DNA of 53,867 nt from Spirogloea muscicola (GCA_009602725.1 WELB01000021.1:253380-307246), one strand, 5' to 3'. Positions 11,774 to 26,730 are shown, counted from the first letter of the stretch. Made by a program: numbers and translations. The notes: a model not told the origin generated them from the letters alone.

Positions 11774-14536
11774 ATGCGGCAGACGGCGGCCGCGAGCCAC
11801 GGCAGTGCTCTCNCATCCGCGCCGCGCGCCTCGCCCTGAGGCTGGCGGTCGTCGCCGTGCTCCTGCGCGCGCGGCTCGCCGTCGCTGCCTCCGGCGCCGC
11901 CCCGAGCCCCGCCGCGCATCCGGTATACTTCGAGCCCCACCCCGTCAAGCTCTAGGACGTGCAACTTCAGCTAAAGTACTTCCCATCGATGGGAGCTTCA
12001 CGCACACGTCCTGCTTATTTGGTCTTGCTGGTCTTCAGTGTCGCCAAGATCTACCGCGTAACTTGCTGCATCTCTGCTGGCCATGATCGCCTCGCACCTG
12101 CATGCGCCGGCTATTGACATCGTGGAGATGTAGTACTAATCTTTGTGGCATGGATGTCCGTCATGATTTGATCTTACCTTGCAAAGCGGACTTTGAGCCT
12201 TGACTCGATTACGCAGATCATCAAAGTGAACGAAACCGCTGCTTTCAGGAAGGGATTCTGCTGCCTGCCGTCTGTGCAGAGCTTGATGAACTATATCATT
12301 ACCGCTGCTCGTCGCTGCCACCTTCAGTAAGCAGCTGTTCTGACCATCCAGGGAGGACTGCATGATGCTTCTGTGTCAGATCAAGTCTAATCCAGAAGCA
12401 GACACGCCTGGAGTCGGGCAATCGGACCAATGTGCCCTACAGTTCGAGTCAGCTATTAGGTGATTGATATATATCACCCTATCTGTGCGCAACGAGCGTT
12501 CTATGTCTTTCCTCGTTACTGCATTTCGTGTGTCGTGTGCCGCCACTTCTGATGCCAATGCACTCCCGTTGCGTTGGTCATATCAACCTCTTTGCTCTAG
12601 TTAACCAGAGCAACTTCGCTTCGCCTAGCCTGAGGTCCAACAGGCCTGCAGAGCAGGACTTGTCAACTGATGTTACAAGCTAACCACAAAGATGTGCAAC
12701 TGTCGTACAAATTTGATCTGACCACATGCCTTTTGCATGCTGCACTCCTTTGCAGCGCAACAAGAGGGCTCTCTGCATGCACGGGCCAACCCAAACAACC
12801 TGCCAAGAAGTCTTGCTGCTCCAGAGTCAGTCAAATGCTTCAGACGCTTGCCATTGGCAACCCTGACCTGTACCTTGCAGTGCAAACGCAGCCATCCATG
12901 AATGAGCCCTGCAAAAAGGTACAATACTACTGAAACACCTGACTGCAGCTTTCTGAGTTGATCAAGTCACTCTGTAAATAGTTGTAGGTGTCTTCTTTCG
13001 TTCGGCGCACATGAGTGCTGCAGGACATTGAATATAATAAGTCTTACATGCAAGCCAGGATACAGCCTCAACAACAAAGCATCTTTCAACATGCTTCAGT
13101 GCTCTCCGCTTTGCCAGGAACTCCAGGCACAGCTTTCCCATAGCGTGAAGCTGAAGACGAACATCTTCAAGCTCTGCCCCAGCTCGAAGCTGCTTCCTCA
13201 GCTTGTTGTCACCCCTGCAAACAAGTGCCCAGTCACATTGCTCGGAGATGTATCTGCCAGGTGAGCATGCAATCAGCATGCAACGAACTGATGGCCTCTC
13301 TAGAGTCTAAGCCGATTGAGGCAATCTGCTTTCAGAAATTGCTCATACTGGCGATATATCTGCCTTCTCGTATTTATAGGGAACTGACAACGAAACACGG
13401 ATGTGGGTGTCAAGGTGGTAGTGATTTCTAACGTATACTACATTTGGCTTGCTTGCACCTTCATTCGCCAACCCCAGTGGAAGCAGTACTTATGGGCGCC
13501 TCGAGAGTGGTGCAGGGTGAAGCTTCCCAAGCTGGCTCAGGCATGCGCTGACACTTCCACGGCCTGCTCCACTTGCATCGGAAACATCACACAGGCTGCC
13601 ACCAAGCTTGCTCAGGGGTCACCTTCTACTAAAGTGGCGCAGGATTGCCGGACAGTTGTCATGGTTCGCCTCGCACAAAGTCAGGTGAGCAGGCTAGCAA
13701 AGATACACACTTAGCCAATGAAGCTGTTCGTGCGTTGCTAGGAGCAAGAGTAGTTCTGTATAAAAGAGGGGCTTGTTGCTTGTCCGAGATAAGCCAAGAG
13801 GTCACGAATAACTCCTGGGCACTTATTGTATATCTGCCAAGACCTCAATCAAGAGAAGGTGACAGGCACCTCGGTCTGTTACATGCTTCGTCAGCTGTCG
13901 TGGGCAAAATGACTTTTTCGTGGCTGTGCTTCGGTATAAGTCCAGGTCTCCACTGTGGCTTACTGGACCTTGCAAGAGTAATCTGTGTGGTGCAATAATC
14001 GGCATGGACTACGTGCAGGCATCGTCAGTGGCCTACTCCTTTGTGGCAATCCAGTCAGGGTGCAAGGTGCTACCAGCTGCAAATCCTGGGCACCTGCTGC
14101 CACCAGTACCTAGCCCAGCTGGGCTCCCACATACAGCCAACCAAGGGCCACGCCCCAAGCACGAGTCGAAACCTCCAGCAGGTGTCCAAGCCTGCTAATT
14201 GTAGCGGAGCATAAGCTTGCACGACGTGATTGTTCTGCTTATCATGCAATCGAGCTCCTCTTACAGCCTGAGGAGCTCAACCTCGAAAGCCACTCTGCGA
14301 CCAGCACTCACACACATCATCGTTGCATGTCTAAGACATGGATCTCTGTGCCAAAGCTACTGCAGTTGTAGTCCGGTCTAAGCCGAAGCTGATGGTCTAA
14401 TTTTTGCCATTGACCAGAGGAACATCCTAAGCCCAGCGCAAGCCTGGCCCCATTGGCAACACCAACCTCACTCCTGTCCCTTGGTGGGGGCTCAATCTGG
14501 TTTGCAGCAGTTTTAGCTGCCTGCTTGTGGCTGTGA
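11774..14536 (+). CDS. SPARK-domain GPI-anchored protein (At1g61900-like)
   Basis: This cell-surface protein of unknown role resembles the Arabidopsis At1g61900 family. Supported exons are 12756-12918, 13100-13260, 13516-13684, 14019-14181 and 14432-14536. The first four carry the cysteine pattern of the SPARK domain: KKSCCSRVSQML, then NKCPVTLLGDVSA joined to RVKLPKLAQAC, then CSTCIGNITQAATKL and DCRTVVMVRLAQSQ, then TCCHQYLAQLGSHIQ. The last exon encodes a small-residue stretch followed by a hydrophobic tail ending WFAAVLAACLWL-stop, as expected for GPI anchoring. Exon 1 probably starts at ATG 11774, but an N at 11813 breaks the frame. The +1 frame after it encodes a signal-peptide-like stretch (LALRLAVVAVLLRARLAVAA). 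At least one exon between 11.9 and 12.7 kb and parts of 13.7-14.4 kb remain unresolved, so no full protein length can be given. Confidence 0.7.
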
Positions 14537-15102
14537 ACAGCCTTGTCTGGGGCAAGACACTACACCAAGATCAGCTACTTGTGATGACGTTATCTGGCAC
14601 GGCAACATGGCAGTATACAGGCTGCCTTTCATTGTAGCTGTATCGTGGATACTTCACATACTGACAGACAAATGATTCAAGAAAGAAGGCCTTCCCCCGA
14701 CTGAGTACAACTGTCTGAATATGGGATGGACCACTTTGATGGTTCTTCAAGCCCTTTCATAGCTTTCGACCTCAAAACGTTGCCTGGATGCCGCTTTCTA
14801 ATTGATGAATGAGAAATTACCTCAAATAAGGTCCTGGGACACTGCATGCAATGAAGGTGCAGGTTGTCACAATAATTGGTATTCACACGCAGCTGCATCA
14901 CTAGCCTTCTTCTCTCCACAGTCAAGCATTGCCAACATATATTGCACAGGTTGCAGTTGACGCTGCTCACAAGGGCTCAAATGGCTAGCTACAAAGGCAT
15001 TGCTCAAGGAGGCACTTGAAAGCGGCTCCTCTGTCCTGACAACAGGCTGGACAACCTGCTCGGCAAGTGGCTGACGACGTGCCTCCGCTTGCGGGGGCTG
15101 GG
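14537..15102. other. Convergent 3' intergenic region
   Basis: This lies between the stop of the GPI-anchored protein gene (plus) and the stop of the alpha-SNAP gene (minus). It should hold both 3' UTRs. I see no other gene, repeat or structured element. Confidence 0.5.
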
Positions 15103-17106
15103 CTAAGTCAGCTCATCCTCGGCATTCTCCCGGTCTTTGAGGGTGTTCTTTGCTCTAAGCAGGAGCATGGTTTTCCAGGAGTCCTGCAATGCCAGATGAT
15201 GGTAATATTGAAGGTCACAGCAGCTACTCAGAGGCAACCCAGATGGTCAGCTTGACTCTGGCAGCCTCACAGACCAATTGTCCAAAGACAAGCATAGCTG
15301 CCTTGCAGGTGACAAGCTGGACAACAGAGTACGACAGACACATTCGGGCAAGAAGGGCAAGCGGGTGCTGCACCAGGCGTGTCATGCTGTCAAACTCCCG
15401 CACAACTTCAGTGAACTGCTCTACGTCCTCGGCACCCACTGCCTCTGTCAGGTCTGCCAGGAACTTGTATTCGCGCGTGCCTGTGAAGGTTGCGTCCAGC
15501 TCCTGATAGCGGTCCAGCATGCGTTGCAGCGAGACTGAGTCGCCGCTTTGGTGGCATAGCCGGCACAGCCCAGCATTCAGCAGGTAGCCCTTTACGCTAT
15601 ACTTAAGGAGGTTGCTGTCCATGGACGCCTGCGCAATCTCCTCGAATATGTCGATTGCACGCTGATACCTGCATGTTCCGAAAGACGGCAGCAACTCTTG
15701 GGGCTGCATGCTTGCATAACTTCAGCCTGCGCTTTTGGCTCTACCGCGTGGAGCAATGCCACAAAATATCATGACGCATGCACAGCACAGGTGTCTTTAC
15801 ACGAGGCACGACGCCTGATCTGCAATGAGCACTACATGTGATGACTCAGGTCCAACTTACTGCTCGAGCTGCGCTGCAAACTGCGCAACCTTCAGGCGGC
15901 ACTGGTTCCCGCTGCTTGTGGCCTCCTCACCCTGGTAGAAGTCTGCCGCCTTCTCAAACCACGCCATCGCGTTCTCAACCTGCTCCTCCTTCTCGTAAAG
16001 CTCCCCAATGTCCTGCCCTCGCATGCACATTCCGGAAGTCGTCAAACCGCGAACACATACTAGTAACGTGTAGCCCAATATACACCTCCACCAGAAATAA
16101 AGACTGATCCGAGGTAAACGGGAAGTGACAGGGAAGAATTTGAACATAAATCTTCTGGGACACCACCAAAGGCAGAGCAATCACAAGGAATGGGTGATCA
16201 TAGGTTAGAGCCGGGCGGGCAGTGACATGTCTTGCGCTTACTACTTAGCACCTTCTGACCCTTCTAGAGCGCCAATCAGTGCGGCCAAGAGGGCTGCACC
16301 TTGCAGTGCTTGGCGGCCATACTGAGGCGCCCAAGGTCAGTCAGGTATTCAACCGCCAGCTGGAGGCACTCAAGGGCCGCTGCACGACCGCAAGCCCAGC
16401 CCAACCCAAGCGCCGCAGACCCCAGCACCGTCAGCAAGGTGCGCCACGATCCCACTCGTGGTCAGCAAGGTACTTAAATCCACGCCTTGCACCTGGCGTG
16501 TTGCCCTTCTTGTAGCAATTGGCGGCGTCCACGAGCGCCGAGGCCGCCTCGTGCTTGCTGTCCAGCTGCACCAGAAACGGGGGCCCCGCACCGTGCGTGT
16601 CAAGGCCAGGGCGGCATCACCTCGAGCCCAAGAAGCTGTGCGACTTCTTCAACGTCGGCTGGCATGCCCAAAGGTGGTGCAAGCGACGAGAATTGAACAA
16701 CCGTGGGAGGCGGGCGCACCTTGGTCAGCTGCAGCTCCGACAGCCGGCGGTACGTCTCCCCGCCCTTGTCCCCTGCGGCGGCGGCGGCGGCGGCGGCGCC
16801 GTCAGCACCGCCAGGCCGCCGTCGTCGTCGCCGGATCGAGCGGCGGAGCAGACGCGCCGGCGCTGGCTGCCGATGGCTGCCGGAGCTGGGGAAAAACAAG
16901 CGCTCAAGGCGGCGCAGCGGTCGGGGGTTGAACCCTGGTGGGTCGAGGGGCCACCGACAGGCCTTGGCGAGCTTGTAGGCCGTCGCGGCGCGCTCGAGCA
17001 GGTCCGCGGCGTCCTCGAAGCGGCTGCCGGCGAACAGCGCGAAGCCTCGGGCCTTCTTGTCCGCCTTGGCCGCCAGCTCGTCGCCCCTCGCCTCCTGGTC
17101 CGCCAN
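15103..17106 (-). CDS. Alpha-SNAP (NSF attachment protein)
   Basis: Alpha-SNAP is a cytosolic adaptor that binds assembled SNARE complexes and recruits the ATPase NSF to take them apart after vesicle fusion. Seven exons join in frame on the minus strand: 17106-16959, 16772-16720, 16565-16493, 16379-16300, 16012-15861, 15668-15374 and 15183-15103. They total 882 nt and 293 residues, against about 290 in plants. Recognisable blocks are [105 protein letters not shown] and EFDSMTRL. The acidic C-terminus ENAEDELT ends with a penultimate leucine, the residue known to matter for NSF activation. The first base of the start codon is an N (17106). NTG GCG GAC CAG fits ATG because MADQ-type starts are usual. 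Exons 1-3 are very GC-rich. Confidence 0.95.
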
Positions 17107-17825
17107 CGCCGCCGCCGCCGCCGCCGCCGCCACCGCCGCCACCGCCAATCCCGCTGCCGCCGCCGGGCGTTCTCAGCAGCGGTCAGCCGTGCGAGGTTTT
17201 GGCGCGTCCGCGGCCGCGACGTCGGCCGGAGCGTAGCGTCCGCCCCGGCGGGGCTGGCTGCTCTGGCTCTCGCCCGGCCTCGGCGCCGTCAATCGCGGCG
17301 GCGGCGGCGGCGGGAAACGCGGCGGGCAGGGAGACTAGAAACTGCGGGGAAAGACGGCGGGACGACGGCGCGCGCCGCGACTTAACGACCGTCTCGCCTC
17401 CGTCAGTTAGCTTCGCCCAGACATGGACTTTCCCAGCGACTCGTGACACAACGTCTGCCCATCTCATTCCCAATCGCCAGTGAGACTCCCGAGTTGCCCC
17501 AAGTCAGGATCGGAGCCGAGCCCAGCCAAGCCAAGCTCCTAGTCCAGACTTTTGTGAGCCTGCAGCGGCCGATCCTCGGACCGGTATCGGCGAGCCCTGC
17601 CACACGGGGCCAGTGGTGACACACTTGCATGTTGACACTCACTGAGCCGGACTTGTGGAGCCGTCTAGTGAGCGGACATACTGCCTGCAACAGATCAGAT
17701 CGCCCTGCCCGCGGGTTTGCTGGCTGCGCCTTGTCCCAGTCAGTAAGGACTGAGGCAGCAAAGATGGGCGGGCTGTAAGCAGCAAAACGAGCACGGCAGC
17801 CCTGCCGGCGGGCTTTTATTTGTTT
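17107..17825 (-). promoter_or_regulatory. GC-rich alpha-SNAP 5' region
   Basis: About 720 bases separate the alpha-SNAP start codon from the stop of the next gene upstream on the same strand. The half nearest alpha-SNAP is GC-rich and presumably holds its promoter and 5' UTR. The remainder should include the 3' UTR of the kinase-hub gene. I see no discrete motif worth naming. Confidence 0.35.
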
Positions 17826-20904
<3,079 letters not shown>

Positions 20905-21415
20905 TTACTTCCTGGCGATTGTTAAGATCGCCAACAATGTGGTGCTAAATTGCTTGCGGCATTAATTGCATGGATTCCCGATGGTCTTAGGGGACTGAAG
21001 CGCTTTCAAGCTGTCCGTAGCATGCGGGCCGTATGACCAGATCCACGCTTCGCCATGGTCTGTTCTCGTCGGAGGAGGTACAGCGGAGTCCTTACCAGGG
21101 CTGCCTTTGGCGCATCTGACAGCAAATCCAGGCGCCAGATGCGAGACGCCGGGCCCGCTCCCGGCGAGCGAGGTGGTGCTGCCGCAATGTGCAGCGCCGG
21201 CGGCCGTCCCTGCACGCAATGCAGCGCGGATCCGGCCATCTATCAGCGGCGGCGTCGTAGTCGTCGTCGTCGTCGTCGTCGATCCGGCCGGCCCGACGAG
21301 CAGCGCGGCATGGACTGCCAGGGGCGGCGGCAGTCTGCTCACCGCGGCGCCGGCGGCGGAGCCAGCAGCCGGGCGGAGCCGCCGCAGGAGCTCTTGCAGG
21401 CCGCGGCGGCCTGCC
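20905..21415. promoter_or_regulatory. Divergent promoter region, kinase-hub / PRA1
   Basis: About 510 bases lie between the 5' part of the kinase-hub gene (minus) and the PRA1 start codon (plus). The PRA1-proximal half is GC-rich and includes a (GTC)n run near 21257-21281. The region may serve both genes. The missing start codon of the kinase-hub gene may also lie here. No specific motif is claimed. Confidence 0.35.
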
Positions 21416-22396
21416 ATGGTGGGCCGGCCGCCGTCTCCGCCGACGCCGNNNNNNNNNNNNNNNNNNNNNNNNNNNNNNNNNNNNNNNNNNNNNNNNNNNN
21501 NNNNNNNNNNNNNNNNNNNNNNNNNNNNNNNNNNNNNNNNNNNNNNNNNNNNNNNNNNNNNNNNNNNNNNNNNNNNNNNNNNNNNNNNNNNNNNNNNNNN
21601 NNNNNNNNNNNNNNNNNNNNNNNNNNNNNNNNNNNNNNNNNNNNNNNNNNNNNNNNNNNNNNNNNNNNNNNNNNNNNNNNNNNNNNNNNNNNNNNNNNNN
21701 NNNNNNNNNNNNNNNNNNNNNNNNNNNNNNNNNNNNNNNNNNNNNNNNNNNNNNNNNNNNNNNNNNNNNNNNNNNNNNNNNNNNNNNNNNNNNNNNNNNN
21801 NNNNNNNNNNNNNNNNNNNNNNNNNNNNNNNNNNNNNNNNNNNNNNNNNNNNNNNNNNNNNNNNNNNNNNNNNNNNNNGGCCGTGGGCCGAGCTCGCGGA
21901 CCGCGCCGCCGTGTCGCGGCCCGGGTCTGCCGCCGACGCGCTGGCGCGCCTGCGCCGCAACGGCGCCTACTTCGCCGTCAACTACGCGCTGGTCGTGGCC
22001 GCCGCCGTCGCCGCCACCATGCTCTTCCACCCTGCCGCGCTCCTGGCGCTGGTCGCGCTGCTCGCCCTCTGGGCCTGGGCGCTGGTCCTCCGCGGCGTCG
22101 ACCGCCCGCTGGAGCTCGGCGGCCGCGTGCTGGGCGAGCGCGACAAGGTCGTCGCCCTCTCCGTCATCACGCTCCTCGTCGTCGCGCTCGGCGGCGTCGC
22201 CTCCGCCTTCTTCACCGGCCTCACGCTCGGCGGCCTCGCCGTCGCCGCCCACGCCGTGCTGCGCGCCCCCGACGACCTCTTCCTGGACGAGCCCGACTCG
22301 CTGGGCGCGCCCGGCGGCGCCGGCGGCTTCCTCGGCTCCCTCCTCGGCCCGCCCGGCCCGGCGCTGCCGGTTGTGACCACCGCCGGCCGCTCGTGA
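21416..22396 (+). CDS. PRA1 family membrane protein
   Basis: PRA1 proteins are small ER/Golgi/endosomal membrane proteins that interact with prenylated Rab GTPases and influence vesicle trafficking. The open frame starts MVGRPPSPPTP, is cut by 430 N (21449-21878) and resumes with PWAELADRAAVSRPGS. It continues LRRNGAYFAVNYALVVAAA, several hydrophobic segments (LLALVALLALWAWALVL, VVALSVITLLVVALGGVAS), LGGLAVAAHAVLRAPDDLF and a stop at 22396. FAVNYALV and HAVLRAPDDLF are hallmark PRA1 blocks. The two flanks are in the same frame if the gap length is right. Taken literally the protein is 326 residues, longer than the usual 180-240, so the gap may be mis-sized or may hide an intron. Codon third positions are almost all G or C, unlike the downstream exons of neighbouring genes. 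Confidence 0.85.
   Translation: MVGRPPSPPTPXXXXXXXXXXXXXXXXXXXXXXXXXXXXXXXXXXXXXXXXXXXXXXXXXXXXXXXXXXXXXXXXXXXXXXXXXXXXXXXXXXXXXXXXXXXXXXXXXXXXXXXXXXXXXXXXXXXXXXXXXXXXXXXXXXXXXXXXXXXXXXXXPWAELADRAAVSRPGSAADALARLRRNGAYFAVNYALVVAAAVAATMLFHPAALLALVALLALWAWALVLRGVDRPLELGGRVLGERDKVVALSVITLLVVALGGVASAFFTGLTLGGLAVAAHAVLRAPDDLFLDEPDSLGAPGGAGGFLGSLLGPPGPALPVVTTAGRS
21449..21878. other. Assembly gap (430 N)
   Basis: This run of N sits inside the N-terminal half of the PRA1 frame, flanked by very GC-rich DNA. It is a sequencing or assembly gap and not a biological feature. Confidence 0.99.
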
Positions 22397-22982
22397 TGAC
22401 CCCAACTGGACATTGCTGGAGGCGATCACAACTACAATGCCAAATGTACACTCTGCCAGCACTGGATCCGCTATTACATTCATTACTTTCGCTCCCCTTC
22501 TGTGGTCTTGATCTCCCTCAAGGCCGACGAATGTGTCGTACTGGTAGCCCTAAACGTACCCACATTAACCGAAGTTAACCCATACCCACTGTCTACGGAA
22601 ATTTAGGCTGGTATCACGGAGATCATGGAGGACCTGCTCCAAGCAGAGGTTGCCTCTGCCTGTGGTCTTGTCCGCGAACTGACAAACGGCTTGTACAAGC
22701 TGCCTTGCATGGCTCGCTCGAGTGGCATAGAGCAACGAGCAAAGGCAAACCTCGCAGTGACTGTGATCAATGCTGCAGATCACGGCAAGCTGGGAGAAAT
22801 TAGCACCTGGCCTGGCCTGATTGTGGCGTTAACAGCACGTGAGCGCCCATGGCTCCCGTATATAGAAATCAATGTAATGAGTGTGCTGCGAAAAAGTCAT
22901 GTCAAGAATACTAAGGTGCTTCAATTCGATCAGCTTTGGAAAGCGCTGTAGGGCTTGCGATGCCACCATGATGACCGTGAGA
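22397..22982. other. Convergent 3' intergenic region
   Basis: This lies between the PRA1 stop (plus) and the SPP stop (minus) and presumably contains both 3' UTRs. Nothing else is recognised. Confidence 0.5.
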
Positions 22983-25900
22983 TCAATTGTCCTTCTTAGA
23001 TTCAGGAGCTGGTTGGTTGTCGGCGTCCGAAGACACCTCCGCGCTGGTGGGCACCTTGACCTCCTCCTCGTCCAGGATTGCCTCGTCATACTCGAGTAGC
23101 TGCCAGCGGCGGGTTTACAATCAGCTCCTACACCAAAGATGCTCAGTGGCTGGCGAGTGGCTGGCGAGTGGCTGGCGACGAGCTATGCCGTTGGGATATT
23201 ATGCAAGCGGCATCCTCACTTCTCATAATAAAAGGATCTGAAGATTGTCAAATAGCACATCGTTAACAGCATCGTCAAGGCGATCACTGACCTGCTTGAG
23301 CTCCCCAGCCCAGAGGACGTGGACGCCGAGGAAGCAAATGACCCCCGGGACGATGTACAGCAGCGCCGGCTTCAGACACCATGGCACAAAGCAAATGGCA
23401 TTGACAATCACCATTGTCAGCACAATTTCAGAAATATGATGCGCTACATGTCAGGAGCACTCTGGCGCTTTCTTAGGTGGTTGTGGACAGATACAGTACA
23501 CTTGCCATGAGCTCATCCAAGCAATTTAACAAGTCACACAACGTGCTCTGCAGCAATTGCTTGTATGAAGCATCAAAATCATTTCTTGCCGTCCTCTACT
23601 CCTGCTCAAGGCCAAATGCGATGGCGAGTTGAGGATTTTAGTACCTGAGCAGCCTGGAACCAATTCATTATAACAATAGTAACCACCAGACCAACACAGT
23701 AACCGAGGAACGTGCTGTAGAAGTACTTCTTGTGTGGGCCACGGGACATGTCAAAGCGGAGGGCCAAGGCAACGAAGATGCCTGGCGTGGTGACAAGCAG
23801 AGGATCAGCAGCCCAACACCCCTTTTGTTTGATCACACAATTGAGCTGACACAGGAGTTCGTCAAATATGTGGACTATTTACTGATACATTTGGCTGCAA
23901 TGTTGGAGGAGAAGCTAGCAGTGCAGATTTCACATATAAATTCAATGCCACACAAGGTGAGTACAGGCCTCAGTGACCTGGTATAACGATGTCCCCCAGC
24001 CCCAGCATGGAGAAGGGTCGCAGCATATCCCCCGTAGGAAAGAGAAGCTGCACCGCAACAGAAATGCCCAGAAATATGTCACGATACTACTTCACAGGTC
24101 GAATGCCACCTTCAGTACAGCCTATGTTGTCATGGTTTCAAGCGGCACAATTCTGCCCGTACGATGTCCATTTGACACATGAGCTCTGCTAATGAAGAAA
24201 GGCAACATGAGCTCCTTGACAACACATAAAAGTACGTGGGAAAGGGCATACGAACTTTAATCGGAGCGTCAAAGGACTTGGCCACGCTGACCATTACCGG
24301 CGTGCAGAAGACCCAGAAGATGTCATATACAAAAAGACCTGACTGAGGGACGAGATAGAGCGCTGCTCAGCAAGTTCTGCAGTAAGTTGTCAGGTCGACC
24401 TATCTGCTTCATCACGTCACATAAGGACAGCTTTCTTATGCAATGCAGAGAGCAGGGTGTGTGCAACTATCCAGGGGCTATGAAACGGTTGCTGTATAGA
24501 AAGGTAAGAGGTGCTTGCGGGTGGACACAGCAGCCTACTAATAGGATTGCGCCAATCTTGAAAGACCCAAGGGAAAGCATCTCAATACCCTGCAGACCAA
24601 CAGCTCAAGAATGATGAGTTACAATGATATCCTTGGTACTTAATATCTATATTGCCGTGTTACAAAGTGGCAGAAAGTAGGGAGTACTACAGGGCGCACA
24701 GGTGACCGCAGCAGAGGGTTCACCGAGACACTGAGTGGCAAACTAGTAAAGCTAGGCTGTCTGATGCTCAAAGAGAGCAGCCAAAGTGCTTTCTGCTGCT
24801 GAGACGAGCAAAGGAAGCTCAAGCAGACACTGATGGTGGACACTCTGCAAGAGCTAACCTGCAAGCTGAAGGCGAGGCCAAGCGTATTGCTCGCCAGCCA
24901 GTGCTTCTGCAAGATGTACCACACACAGAAGGCGGTAGCTGGAATGCCGGCTACGATTTGCGACCGTGTGAAGTCGATCTCTAGTTCTGCAAGTAGCACA
25001 GGAAGGTGCTAAATGTCAGTGAAGTGGCTGAGAGGGTCTCCCAAAGTGATATCAGCTATAATTGAGGGGAAAAAGGGTGTGCAGCACACCGACTCACTCT
25101 TGAAGACTGGGAGGCGGAGGATGATGACGTTCTCATTCCACGGCTTGGGCATGAACGGCGAGATCAACGGGAGCACCGTCGCTCTGTGAAGGAGGGTGCA
25201 GACGCGAGGAGCAGGGGTTTGCATCAGTCAGTTGGCGGGCAGCAGGACTGCGACCGGACTGGAGGGCTGTGACAGCTGTGACCTCTCTGGCCAGCTGGGA
25301 AGACTCCTCGCCGCTGGCGAGGACAGCAGGAGCGGCTGGAAGCCTCGCTGTTGAAGAAGACCGTTGAAGGCAAGCCGGATGTGGTTTGGCCAAGCTGCCA
25401 TTGTGGGGCCGGAGCTCACCCCAATGCGAGAATGCCGAGGACGACAAAGTAGAGGGTGAGAACGGTGTTGACGAGGTCCTTGGGCAGGAACTTGAAGAGG
25501 AGGAAGAGGGAGAGGAGGATGGCGCTGCCGATGAAAGGGAACCGCATGGCGTGCTCCTTGGACATGGTCTCCTGCCGCGACAAGCGGAGCAGCACTCGCC
25601 GCTCAGGACTGACACAATCAGCGTACAGGGCAGGCGCGCTTCCGGCCCCGTCGGCGACAGATGCGACGACTGCCCAAGAGAGGAGCCCACATGGGTGCTC
25701 GCCAGCGCGGACGTCCGCAGGACGAAAACGAGAACCCATTTTGACGAAAACCCATTTCGCTGCCCCGGACTGCAGTAGTACTAGAGCTGCTGATCAGGCA
25801 TTCCGTAATGCATGCATGCACAACGCCTCTTTCTCTCGATGGCCAGCCAGCCGGCTGTGCGGAGCCCAGGTCTCGGTGGGAACGGCGCCGAGGTCTCACG

Positions 25901-26118
25901 GCCGGCGAGGAGGGCTTGACGGAGCGGTGGCAGCCGACAAAGACGGTGAGGCAGGCCGTGAGGACGACGTTGAGGTTAGGGTCGACGCGGACGAAGAGCG
26001 GCGCGACGGCGAGGCCTGCGCACAGCAGGTCTGGGGAGTGAGCGAGTCGGGCCGGGCCTGCCACGCGATCTCGGCGCTCGCCGCCGCGGCGGCACTGCCA
26101 GCCGCTGCCNATGGCCAT
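22983..26118 (-). CDS. SPP: Signal peptide peptidase (SPP)
   Basis: SPP is an ER intramembrane aspartyl protease that cleaves remnant signal peptides and other type II membrane segments. Ten exons join in frame (minus): 26118-25900, 25571-25420, 25183-25098, 24986-24859, 24589-24539, 24342-24256, 24047-23978, 23781-23645, 23369-23292 and 23099-22983. They total 1125 nt and 374 residues, compared with 344 in Arabidopsis and 377 in human. The catalytic signatures are complete: YD in LFVYDIFWVF, GLGD in MLGLGDIVIPG, and PAL in AAQPALLYIVPG. Other conserved blocks are VRVDPNLNVVLTACLTVFVG and ETMSKEHAMRFPFIGSA. The tail is acidic and ends ESKKDN. The N-terminal about 38 residues are poorly conserved, and the GC-rich first exon contains an N (26110) three codons after the start, so that part is uncertain. 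Confidence 0.95.
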
Positions 26119-26696
26119 GGGGGGCCCGCGGAGCCCGCCGCGATCGGCGGCGCGCGCCGCGGCTGCGCCGGTCTAGGGCGCGGGGCGGGGGCTAGGGTTT
26201 CGGGGCTTCCAACTGCAACTGCCGCCACGGTGGCGCCGACTCCTGAGGACGTGGTATCCACGTGTGCTCCGGCTCCGTGCCAGTCACGACTCTCGCCGCC
26301 GTCGAGAACGGGCATTCCGGAACTCGGCAGCTTGCCAACCGGCCGCCCCTCTCCCCACCCGCTCGGGCTGCGGCCTCGTGGCGGGTCCCCCGCCGAGGTG
26401 GCAGCCTTCCGTCCACGTGGCAGATCGCTGCCAACGTGGCAGGAATGACATGGCAGACGGGCGGCCGGCGGCGCGCCTGGCCCGGATAGCGCGAGATGCT
26501 CCCGCCTCCCTCCTCACCCCTCCCTTCCCCCCTCCCCTCGCTCTCGCACCTCTCTCCCCAAAGTCACCTCGTAGATGTTACCAGAGCCTCTCTTCTATGG
26601 CCCGGCCCCCTCTCCTGACGAGCCACCTCCCCGGGCCTGGCCAGCCACCGCCCCCCCCCCTCACTCTTCTGCACCGTATCGCGGCGGACGGCGGCT

Positions 26697-26730
<34 letters not shown>

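Noticed and set aside
11313-11948. Long minus-strand open frame over 11.3-11.9 kb
   Set aside because: It runs through repeat sequence and a GC-rich Arg/Ala stretch with no family resemblance. The plus strand here is the first exon of the GPI-anchored protein gene.
21092-22483. Long open frames on the minus strand and in other plus frames across the 430-N gap
   Set aside because: They are shadows created by N codons and GC-rich composition. Only the frame carrying PRA1 motifs is credible.
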